Assembly: GCA_035315185.1 (NCBI GenBank)
Contig: DATFYE010000028.1
Span: 1 to 64,000 of the forward strand
DNA from: JADGQN01 sp035315185
Lineage (GTDB): Bacteria > Desulfobacterota > Syntrophorhabdia > Syntrophorhabdales > WCHB1-27
Direction of reading: 5' to 3'
DNA: 64,000 nucleotides
Under the pieces are notes generated by a model, which worked only from the letters and a program-made list of their open reading frames with translations, was not told the DNA's origin and made no database searches. The position numbers and the translations under genes were made by a program. Within the stretch, counting starts at the first letter, position 1. Each line of letters opens with the position of its first letter. This document shows, piece after piece, positions 32,594 to 39,612 of this stretch.

Positions 32594-33214
32594 ATGCACG
32601 ATATGGAAGATCCAGTCGTTGATACAGTTATTTTAGCCGCCGGCTCCTCCAGGAGACTCGGTTTTAACAAGCTGTTCCTGAGCATCGACGGAGAGCCGGT
32701 GCTGACGCGAACCCTCCGAACATTCCTGGACCTGCGAATAGGCACGACCTTCGTGGTCACGGGCTTTGAGCGGGAACGCGTTGAGCGCCTGCTTAAAGAT
32801 GCACCGGTTGTGCTTGTCCATAACAGCTCCTTTGAGCAAGGTATGTCAACGTCTGTACGAGCGGTGCTGCCATTCCTGCATGCGGAGCACGGTCTCTTTT
32901 TGCACCTCGGTGACAAACCTTTTGTCAGGGGCGAAACACTTCGTCGCATGATCGAGTCATTTGCCAAGGGGACACACCCGATCATTTTGCCTGTCTTTCA
33001 AGGGCAGCAGGGCCATCCTGCGCTCATAGATGCGATGAGATACCTCGATGAGATGCGCACGCTTGAAGGGGATACCGCACTAAGGCCCATCATTGAGAAG
33101 CATGGTCAGGATATACTCTATGTGGAAGGTGACGAGGGAATACTCCTTGATCTTGATACGGAACGGGACATCGATCTTCTAAGAGGGAGGGGATACACGA
33201 TTGAAAAAGGTTAA
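32594..33214 (+). CDS. mocA: MocA-like molybdenum cofactor cytidylyltransferase
   Basis: A 206-residue nucleotidyltransferase of the MobA/MocA group. The N-terminal LAAGSSRRLGFNKLF (about 14-28) is the NTP-binding loop; GDKPFV replaces the usual GDQPFV metal site (about 102-107). Following MoeA-like, YqeB and XdhC genes indicate CTP transfer to molybdopterin for hydroxylases of the xanthine dehydrogenase class. The TTG start of the next gene overlaps its stop by 14 bases. Confidence 0.85.
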   Translation: MHDMEDPVVDTVILAAGSSRRLGFNKLFLSIDGEPVLTRTLRTFLDLRIGTTFVVTGFERERVERLLKDAPVVLVHNSSFEQGMSTSVRAVLPFLHAEHGLFLHLGDKPFVRGETLRRMIESFAKGTHPIILPVFQGQQGHPALIDAMRYLDEMRTLEGDTALRPIIEKHGQDILYVEGDEGILLDLDTERDIDLLRGRGYTIEKG

Positions 33215-34217
33215 GGTGCAGGACGCTGTCGGCCTTGTGCTGGCCCATGACGTAACTGAGATAATACCCCAGAAGAAGAAGGACGTGGCTTTTAAGCGCG
33301 GGAGGATCATCGAGCGGGACGACGTGGAACACCTTATGGACTTGGGAAAAAATTACGTATACGTGATGGAAGGCGACGAAAAGGAGGTACATGAGGACGA
33401 AGCTGCACGCCGGATTGCCGAAGCCGCTATGGACGAGCACATGACACTGACGCCTCCTAAAGAAGGCAGGATCAACCTTATGAGTACGGTGCAAGGCCTT
33501 GTTTGCGTCAACACGAGAAGACTTTACGCGCTGAACAATGTGGAGCATGTGGCTTTCACAACGGTACCTGACCGTTATCCTGTGAGGGCTGGTGAGATGG
33601 TTGCGGCCACCCGCATTCTACCGCTCTACATAGACGAGACAACTTTGAAAAAGGCTGAGCGTTTGGGTAGACAGGGGGTTATAAAGATTTTCCCGTTTAA
33701 AGCGATGAAGGGCGGTCTTGTTGTGACAGGGAGCGAAGTTTTCAGCGGGAGAATAAAAGATGGCTCGCCCATGGTGGAAGAGAGGCTGAGAAATTATGGA
33801 TTGGAACTAGTAGGAAAAGAGTTTGCTCCGGACGATGTGGGCTCTATCAGGGACGCAATTCTGCGTCTTTTTGAGAAGGGCGCTGAGATCATCATTACGA
33901 CAGGGGGGCTTTCCGTGGATCCCGATGATGTCACGAAGGAAGGCGTTGCAGCAACAGGGGCCCGGATACAACTTTATGGTGCGCCGGTGTTTCCAGGAGC
34001 CATGTTCCTGGTTGCACGCCGGAAGGGGAAATACATACTCGGGGTTCCAGCGTGCGTCTATTACAGCAGGAACACGATTCTGGATATAATCCTCCCGTGG
34101 GTCCTGGCTGGTGTCAGCATAACCAAAAGTGATATACTGAAATTGGGGCACGGAGGCCTTTGTATGGACTGCGGGGAGTGCCATTACCCCAATTGTTTTT
34201 TCGGAAAAGGCAGATAG
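33201..34217 (+). CDS. MoeA/MogA-like molybdopterin-binding protein
   Basis: A 338-residue protein with a MoeA N-terminal-like part (VQDAVGLVLAHDVTEI) and a C-terminal MogA/MoaB-type domain with the signature TTGGLSVDPDDVTKEG (about 233-248). It ends in a Cys-rich tail CMDCGECHYPNCFFGK that may bind metal or a cluster. The start is TTG 33201, inside the end of mocA. The family is used in Mo insertion or transfer. It lies between mocA and yqeB. Confidence 0.83.
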   Translation: MKKVKVQDAVGLVLAHDVTEIIPQKKKDVAFKRGRIIERDDVEHLMDLGKNYVYVMEGDEKEVHEDEAARRIAEAAMDEHMTLTPPKEGRINLMSTVQGLVCVNTRRLYALNNVEHVAFTTVPDRYPVRAGEMVAATRILPLYIDETTLKKAERLGRQGVIKIFPFKAMKGGLVVTGSEVFSGRIKDGSPMVEERLRNYGLELVGKEFAPDDVGSIRDAILRLFEKGAEIIITTGGLSVDPDDVTKEGVAATGARIQLYGAPVFPGAMFLVARRKGKYILGVPACVYYSRNTILDIILPWVLAGVSITKSDILKLGHGGLCMDCGECHYPNCFFGKGR

Positions 34218-34218
34218 C

Positions 34219-35025
34219 GTGCAGACACTGATGGTGGTCGTGAAAGGCGCAGGAGAAATGGCCACGGGCATTGCACACCGCCTCTTCATGTCTGGAATTA
34301 CGAGGATAGTCATGACGGAAATAGCACGCCCGCTTGCCGTGCGAAGGGGGGTTGCTTTCTGTGAGGCGATTTACGAAGGAGCCATGGAAGTAGAAGGTGT
34401 TCGCGCGGAATACATCCGCAGCGCGGCCTCGCTCGACCTCCTCTGGAAGGGAGGCTCTATCGGTGTGATCGTTGATCCGTCGTGGAACATCGTTCGAGAG
34501 TTAATTCCCGACGTAGTGGTCGATGCGGTGATGGCGAAGAGAAATACTGGGACACGCAAGGACGAGGCACTACTGGTAATAGGGGTTGGCCCTGACTTCA
34601 GGGCGCCCGACGAGGTGCACGCGGTTGTCGAGAGCAATAGGGGCCACAACCTCGGCAAAGTCATTTACAAAGGGCAGGCCGAGCCTTACACAGGAATGCC
34701 CGGAGTAACGGAAGGGTACAGGCAGGAGCGCGTGCTGAGGGCCCCGAAGAAAGGCTTCGTCAAACATGTGCATGCGTTGGGTGATCCTGTCAGCAAGGGA
34801 TCTACGATCCTCTATGTGGATGAAGAGCCTATAGAGGCTTCAATCGGAGGCATCCTGCGCGGGCTGATTCGGGAAATCGAGGTGGAGAAAGGCGAAAAGG
34901 TCGGGGACATAGACCCGAGGGCGGAACGCATCAACTGCTACACCATATCAGACAAGGCGCGCGCCATCGCAGGCGGTGTGCTTGAGGCGATCATGCACCG
35001 TTACAATAGGCCGGACCTTGCTTAG
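34219..35025 (+). CDS. yqeB: YqeB/EF2563-family selenium-dependent molybdenum hydroxylase maturation protein
   Basis: A 268-residue protein beginning VVVKGAGEMATGIAHRLF, a Rossmann-like start, followed by GVGPDFRAPDEVHAVVES NRGH (about 119-140) and the LRAPKKGFVK barrel-sandwich-like C-terminal half. This matches the EF2563/YqeB family that accompanies selenium-dependent molybdenum hydroxylases. GTG 34219 starts two bases after the previous stop. No selD, yqeC or hydroxylase genes lie in the window, so selenium use is inferred from the family. Confidence 0.82.
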   Translation: MQTLMVVVKGAGEMATGIAHRLFMSGITRIVMTEIARPLAVRRGVAFCEAIYEGAMEVEGVRAEYIRSAASLDLLWKGGSIGVIVDPSWNIVRELIPDVVVDAVMAKRNTGTRKDEALLVIGVGPDFRAPDEVHAVVESNRGHNLGKVIYKGQAEPYTGMPGVTEGYRQERVLRAPKKGFVKHVHALGDPVSKGSTILYVDEEPIEASIGGILRGLIREIEVEKGEKVGDIDPRAERINCYTISDKARAIAGGVLEAIMHRYNRPDLA

Positions 35026-35027
35026 CT

Positions 35028-35124
35028 GCGAGAAGAAGCGAGGAAGCGGATATGCGGAAGAAGAGAAGAAAAGAGTTTGTATTCCCACTTCCACGTTTCT
35101 TCGCATCATCGCGTTTCCGTCTGT
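35028..35124. repeat. GAAGCGGA-word fold-back, copy F2
   Basis: Left GAAGAAGCGAGGAAGCGGAT, ATGCGGAAGAAG. Right CTTCCACGTTTCTTCGCATC and ATCGCGTTTCCGTCTG. It splits yqeB from xdhC, genes of one pathway in one direction. Confidence 0.75.
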
Positions 35125-35148
35125 AATTTAAACCCGTTTGAGGTGGTG

Positions 35149-36150
35149 ATGGATCTCTACAGCATCATAGATGAGTACCTGGAGAAAGGCAGTGGTGGGG
35201 CGCTCGCTACTATCGTGAAAAAGCTGGGCGCGGCCCCAAGGGAAGAAGGGGCTAAAATGTTTGTCGGCAGTGACGGAAAGTTTTACGGAACGGTAGGCGG
35301 AGGGTGTACCGAGGCAGAAGTGTGGCAGGAGGCACGCAAGGTCATGAAAACCGGGGTGGCCAAGCTCCTTCACTACACGATGGACGGGAAGCAGCTCGAA
35401 GATGAAGGGATGATCTGTGGTGGCAATGTCGATGTCTTCGTGGAACCGGTCACAGAAAAGCACAGGACCTTGTATAGAGCTCTTTCAGATCTGGAGAGGC
35501 AAGGCAGAGGTGCTTTGCTGATTACCAGGTTTTCAGACGAAGGATTATCGAAAAGCATCGTCAAAGAGGATGGAACGGTCTTCGGTGACCCTGTAGATAA
35601 GGGGATGGGGGCTGATTTCCAGCGTCACGCCCACGAGAAAAGGCCCGTGGTCTCTGATAATACCATCATTGAACCTCTTCAGACAGCTCCAGTTCTTTAT
35701 ATTTTTGGTGCAGGACACGTTTCGCAGTATGTATCGAGTGTTGCCACCATGGTGGACTTCAACGTGACCGTGATAGATGATCGGGAGGACTTTGCCAATA
35801 GAGAGAGATTTCCCGAGGCAGAACGTGTCATTGTTGACGATTTCGCGCACGTGTTTGATCAGCTCAGTTTTCATGGAAACGAATATGTGGTAATCTTGAC
35901 TCGGGGTCATAAGCATGATGCGCTCGTTCTGGAACAGGTGATGAAGAGACCGTCACGCTATGTGGGAATGATTGGCAGCAAGAGAAAAACAAGAATGGTT
36001 ATGGACTACATGAGGCAGCAAGGCTTTGATGACAAAACGCTGGAGTCGGTTTATGCCCCGATAGGGATAGCCATTAATTCTGAGACGCCTCAAGAGATAG
36101 CTATAAGTATAGCGGCTGAATTGATCAAGGTACGAAGAGGACAGGCGTGA
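35149..36150 (+). CDS. xdhC: XdhC/CoxI-family molybdenum hydroxylase maturation protein
   Basis: From ATG 35149 (GAGGTGGTG site) it has 333 residues. The N-terminal XdhC domain contains VGSDGKFYGTVGGGCTEAEVW (about 46-66), and the C-terminal Rossmann domain has LYIFGAGHVSQYV, VIDDRED and the long ILTRGHKHDALVL and YVGMIGSKRK motifs. XdhC-family proteins protect and insert sulfurated Mo cofactor into hydroxylases. The last bases overlap rpoH by four (GTGA). The longer frame upstream is repeat DNA. Confidence 0.88.
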   Translation: MDLYSIIDEYLEKGSGGALATIVKKLGAAPREEGAKMFVGSDGKFYGTVGGGCTEAEVWQEARKVMKTGVAKLLHYTMDGKQLEDEGMICGGNVDVFVEPVTEKHRTLYRALSDLERQGRGALLITRFSDEGLSKSIVKEDGTVFGDPVDKGMGADFQRHAHEKRPVVSDNTIIEPLQTAPVLYIFGAGHVSQYVSSVATMVDFNVTVIDDREDFANRERFPEAERVIVDDFAHVFDQLSFHGNEYVVILTRGHKHDALVLEQVMKRPSRYVGMIGSKRKTRMVMDYMRQQGFDDKTLESVYAPIGIAINSETPQEIAISIAAELIKVRRGQA

Positions 36151-37058
36151 AGCATCCGGAGGACGGCTTTCTCGAAGAAGGAAAAGATCTGGAGGTCAAG
36201 GATCTGGAAGACCGTGAGCTTCCAGCACCCTTCGATCCGCTGAAGCGTTATCTCGCAGAAGTATCAAAACATCCCGTGCTGACAAGAGAGCAGGAAATCG
36301 ACCTGGCTGTGAAGGCATTTGTTCATAAAGACCGGGACGCTGCCCAGATGCTGGTCATATCAAACCTCAAACTCGTCGTTAAAATAGCGCTGGAGTATTA
36401 CAATACCTACCTGAACATCCTCGACCTGATACAAGAGGGTAACGTAGGGCTTGTCCATGCTGTCAAGAAATATAATCCGTACAAGGGCACGAGGTTTTCG
36501 ACGTATGCATCTTTCTGGATACGGGCTTACATTCTGAAACACATCATGGATTCGTGGAGCATGGTTAAGGTTGGCACCACGCAGAGCCAGAGGAAACTTT
36601 TCTACAGGTTAAATAAGGAGAAGAAGAGGCTGGAGGCTCAGGGCGTTGTGCCTGCACCGCAGCTTCTTGCGAGTACCCTCGACGTGAAGGCCGAGGAAGT
36701 TGAGGATATGGAAAAGAGGCTGGCCTACACTGATATGTCACTTGATCACCCCCTTTATGATGAAGGTGAAGAAACGTTGATGGATGTGATGCAGAGTGAT
36801 GAAAACATCGAGGACGCGGTCACAGCAAGGGAAAAGAGGAACATACTCGAAATGAAGGTCAAGGAATTCAAGACCATGTTGAACGACAAAGAACTCCTGA
36901 TATTTGAAAAGCGGATCATGGCAGAAGAGCCGATGACTCTCCAGGAGATCGGTGCGCGATTCAAAATATCGAGAGAACGGGTAAGGCAGATCGAAAATAG
37001 AGTCCTCAAGAAGTTCAACGAAACCTTCCAGGCGGATCTCCGAAGCCTCGACTTATAA
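36147..37058 (+). CDS. rpoH: RNA polymerase sigma-32 factor RpoH
   Basis: A 303-residue alternative sigma factor. Regions 1.2-2.4 run through SNLKLVVKIALEYY, LDLIQEGNVGLVHAVKKY and the STYASFWIRAYIL helix; the RpoH box is QRKLFYRLNKE (about 146-156), the family mark. Region 4 ends with the DNA-binding SRERVRQIENRVLKKF helix (about 271-286). It would switch on heat-shock genes; hsp20 and lon lie 2-3 kb downstream. GTG 36147 overlaps the xdhC stop, so heat-shock control is coupled to molybdenum-maturation genes, which is odd. Confidence 0.9.
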   Translation: MKHPEDGFLEEGKDLEVKDLEDRELPAPFDPLKRYLAEVSKHPVLTREQEIDLAVKAFVHKDRDAAQMLVISNLKLVVKIALEYYNTYLNILDLIQEGNVGLVHAVKKYNPYKGTRFSTYASFWIRAYILKHIMDSWSMVKVGTTQSQRKLFYRLNKEKKRLEAQGVVPAPQLLASTLDVKAEEVEDMEKRLAYTDMSLDHPLYDEGEETLMDVMQSDENIEDAVTAREKRNILEMKVKEFKTMLNDKELLIFEKRIMAEEPMTLQEIGARFKISRERVRQIENRVLKKFNETFQADLRSLDL

Positions 37059-37187
37059 TCCCCATTTGTCTTCAAGCGTACACCTTCGTTGCCCTTCGGC
37101 CTGCTCTTGCTCGACGTACCGCTGGGTACGCCTCCGCAGCCCACGCCTCGGAGCGCCTCGGTCTCCATCTTGAATACAAATGGGGAT
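37059..37187. repeat. Family-A palindromic element, copy A5, flush with the rpoH stop
   Basis: The left terminus TCCCCATTTG (37059-37068) pairs perfectly with CAAATGGGGA (37178-37187). The interior has GACGTACCGCTGGGTACGCC. It begins on the base after the rpoH TAA. Confidence 0.85.
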
Positions 37188-37229
37188 CAGCCAGTCATAC
37201 AAGTACAGCAGTACGAGATTAGAGCGGCT

Positions 37230-37320
37230 TCAGGAAAGAACTAAAAGAAGCTGAAGGAATAAAAAGATTATTCGGTTATGCTCGACCTTAATCTCAACCT
37301 GCTTTATCCTTTTTTTGGTC
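37230..37320. repeat. AAGGTTGAG-word repeat, copy H1
   Basis: GAAAGAACTAAAAGAAGCTG and AAGGAATAAAAAG on the left; CTCGACCTTAATCTCAACC, then GCTTTATCCTTTTTTTGG on the right. The T-run could also end transcription. It resembles H2 at 47351-47460. It lies between convergent rpoH and ccdA. Confidence 0.6.
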
Positions 37321-38025
37321 TTATAGTCGTAAAAGCGCTTCGCTGAGCCAGGCAAAATACCCTGACGCGAGCAACGCCCCAACAACAATCAGCAGCCCAC
37401 CGATCACATAAGAGGAGTACTTCATGATCCAGCCGTATTTCTGCATCAGATAAAGGATCCGGCCCACGAGGAGGGCAGCCACAAAAAAGGGTATGGCAAG
37501 ACCGAGGGAGTAAAGGCTGAGCAGATACATGCCTTGCTTCACCGTGGAAGTCGTTGAAGCTATAAGGAGGATAGATCCGAGCACCGGTCCGATGCACGGG
37601 GTCCAGCCCAGAGAGAAAGTTATGCCGATCAAAAAGGAGCCGAGAAGCCCTATTGGTTTTGTTCTCAGATGACACATTTTTTCCTGGTTCAGAAAGGGAA
37701 TCTTCAGGACATTGAGCATATTGAGGCCGAAAAGAATGAGACAAAGGCCACCGATCCTGACTATCCATCTCTCGTAGGTGGAAAAGAGGTTACCCAATAG
37801 AGAAGAGGAGATGCCAAGCGACACAAAGACGAGTGAAAACCCGACTATGAACGAGAGTGAGTGCAGGAGCAATGTCTTCCTATGCTGCGCCGAGGAGAGC
37901 TCGGTATAGCTGCTTATACTGGCACCGCTGATAAAAATCAGGTATGAAGGAACGAGAGGAAGGACACAGGGGCTGAAAAAGGATAGTATACCTGCGCTGA
38001 AGGCAATGAAGGTGCTGACATCCAT
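37321..38025 (-). CDS. ccdA: CcdA/DsbD-type membrane thiol transporter
   Basis: A 234-residue (from ATG 38025) six-helix membrane protein of the CcdA group, which carries reducing power across the membrane for cytochrome c maturation. Both redox Cys are in the family's proline-flanked sites: FFSPCVLPLVPSY (TM1) and GWTPCIGPVLGS (TM4). The longer frame by 14 residues adds a hydrophobic start with no support. It is convergent with rpoH, with family-A and H repeats between. No ccs or thioredoxin partner gene is adjacent. Confidence 0.88.
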   Translation of the reverse strand: MDVSTFIAFSAGILSFFSPCVLPLVPSYLIFISGASISSYTELSSAQHRKTLLLHSLSFIVGFSLVFVSLGISSSLLGNLFSTYERWIVRIGGLCLILFGLNMLNVLKIPFLNQEKMCHLRTKPIGLLGSFLIGITFSLGWTPCIGPVLGSILLIASTTSTVKQGMYLLSLYSLGLAIPFFVAALLVGRILYLMQKYGWIMKYSSYVIGGLLIVVGALLASGYFAWLSEALLRL

Positions 38026-38077
38026 GAAGGTAGTGATTATTATTATCCAGTCCAGGGGAATTGTCAATCAATGCGTC

Positions 38078-38132
38078 GTGATGATGCGGTGATGCGTGGA
38101 AGCGTGGAAGCCGATTCCTCGCTTCAACGGGT
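38078..38132. repeat. GAAGCG-word repeat, copy F3
   Basis: Words TGATGATGCGGTGATGCGTG and GAAGCGTGGAAGCC on the left, then CCTCGCTTCAACGG. A short F-type fold-back between divergent ccdA and the next gene. Confidence 0.55.
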
Positions 38133-38140
38133 CTTTGGTC

Positions 38141-38171
38141 TTGAAATCTATTGAACGGAAACTTATATAAT
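38141..38171 (+). promoter_or_regulatory. Candidate promoter for the cyclase-repeat/hsp20/lon genes
   Basis: TTGAAA (38141-38146) and TATAAT (38166-38171), but the spacing is 19, longer than ideal. CTTGAA resembles a sigma-32 -35, though no CCCAT-type -10 follows. Confidence 0.3.
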
Positions 38172-38227
38172 GCTATAAGAAGTTGGCGCTTGCCGCAACC
38201 CAAAAACCCCATCATGAGAGGTGCACG

Positions 38228-39154
38228 ATGAAAAGAAAAATTTTTTATGCACTTGTACTCTCTCTGCTTTTACTTCCCTCGCTCGTTCTCAGTGCAGACA
38301 CGCTTCCCAGGGCTTTGAATTATATCGTTTCCATGCAGGATCCGAATGGCGGGTGGTCACGACTCCAAGGGGAATTTCCTCCTGAGACTGAGCCAACAAG
38401 TTGGGCGGTCAAGGTACTTGCAATGGACGGGATGGAGAAGAATAGGATTGAAAAGGGGCTTGCCTTCATCCTGAAGGACCAAAAGCCTGATGGAGACTGG
38501 AACAACAACACAGCTCACACAGCCTTTGCTTTGCTGGCCCTGAGTCAGGTAAAGAAGGGACAGGTTAACTGCATGAACGCCGTAGAGTATTTGCGCAGGG
38601 TCCAGGATGCAGCCGGTGGCTTCAAGCGCATAGGTACCGAAGGCCCGCCGCTTACCATATACACATCGGTAGTGCTGTGCGCCCTCGCAGAACTGGGCTA
38701 CCCCAGGGAGGATGCCACCGTGAAGAAGGCCCTGGAATGGCTCTTGGGCTGCCAGAATCAGGATGGTGGCTATGGCATGCCCAAAGGCTCTCCGTCCGTG
38801 GCTGCAGGCATAGCCTGGGCCATCCGTGCCCTACTTGCCTACGAAGTTGATCCGGCATCTGCGCCCGTGAAGAACGCGGTAGCATGGCTGCTCAGGGCAC
38901 AGAAGCCCTCAGGTGGTTTTTCCATGGTGCCGCCCGCGCCCGAGGACCCTGAGGTGACGGCATATGCCATCATGGGCCTTAACAAGGTTCCGGGTCAGAA
39001 AGATGCGGTGGCGAAAGCTGCCGAATACCTGGCCAAAGTGCAGTTGCCTGATGGCGCGTACATCAGCGACACGCCGCAGCAGTTCGACAAAAAGGCCAAG
39101 AAGAATACCCAGACCACCTGCTTTGTGGCCTGGGCTCTTTCGGAGGTTAAGTAG
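38228..39154 (+). CDS. Exported protein with terpene-cyclase/prenyltransferase-type repeats
   Basis: A 308-residue protein with a clean signal peptide (MKRKIFYALVLSLLLLPSLV, cut near LSA|DTLP). The mature part has repeated QDPNGGWSR, QKPDGDWNN, QDAAGGFKR, QNQDGGYGM, QKPSGGFSM, QLPDGAYIS segments about 50 residues apart, the alpha/alpha-barrel repeats of squalene cyclase and prenyltransferase beta subunits. No DxDD catalytic motif of squalene cyclases is seen, so a binding or structural role in the periplasm is more likely. GAGAGGTG precedes ATG 38228. hsp20 follows after 8 bases. Confidence 0.78.
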   Translation: MKRKIFYALVLSLLLLPSLVLSADTLPRALNYIVSMQDPNGGWSRLQGEFPPETEPTSWAVKVLAMDGMEKNRIEKGLAFILKDQKPDGDWNNNTAHTAFALLALSQVKKGQVNCMNAVEYLRRVQDAAGGFKRIGTEGPPLTIYTSVVLCALAELGYPREDATVKKALEWLLGCQNQDGGYGMPKGSPSVAAGIAWAIRALLAYEVDPASAPVKNAVAWLLRAQKPSGGFSMVPPAPEDPEVTAYAIMGLNKVPGQKDAVAKAAEYLAKVQLPDGAYISDTPQQFDKKAKKNTQTTCFVAWALSEVK

Positions 39155-39162
39155 AGAGCCAA

Positions 39163-39606
39163 ATGGCGAAAGAAAAATCGTTTGACCCCTTTGAGGACTT
39201 GAAAAAACTGGCCGGCCGGATGGAGCAGGATTTCTTCGAGCTTGTTACAGGCAGGATACTTGTACCGGCTGCCATGGACGCAAAATGGAAACCCCCGCTG
39301 GACATATACGAACTGGAGGATCAGATCATTATCAAGCTGGAGCTGGCCGGTGTAAAAAGGAAAGAGATCAGCATCATCCAGGAGGGGAATCGGATCCGTA
39401 TCTCCGGCAGGCGAAAGATGGAGGACCGGGAACAGATACATACTTACCACCAGATGGAGATCAACTACGGAGAATTCGAGAGGGTGATCGTCGTATCCGA
39501 GACAGTCAGGATCGACGAGGTAAAGGCATCTTACAAGGATGGCTTTCTGATCATACACGCGCAAAAGAAACCGGCAGAGGTTGTCGTGGGGCTGAATGAA
39601 AGGTGA
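39163..39606 (+). CDS. Hsp20 small heat-shock protein
   Basis: A 147-residue alpha-crystallin-domain chaperone. The core runs from LDIYELEDQIIIKLELAGVK (about 46-65) through EISIIQEGNRIRISGRRKM to the end FLIIHAQKK, with the GFLIIHA motif in place of the usual GVLtI. It holds unfolded proteins for Lon or other ATPases. It is directly followed by lon (six-base gap), a quality-control pair probably under RpoH, whose gene lies upstream. Confidence 0.9.
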   Translation: MAKEKSFDPFEDLKKLAGRMEQDFFELVTGRILVPAAMDAKWKPPLDIYELEDQIIIKLELAGVKRKEISIIQEGNRIRISGRRKMEDREQIHTYHQMEINYGEFERVIVVSETVRIDEVKASYKDGFLIIHAQKKPAEVVVGLNER

Positions 39607-39612
39607 TTTGAG

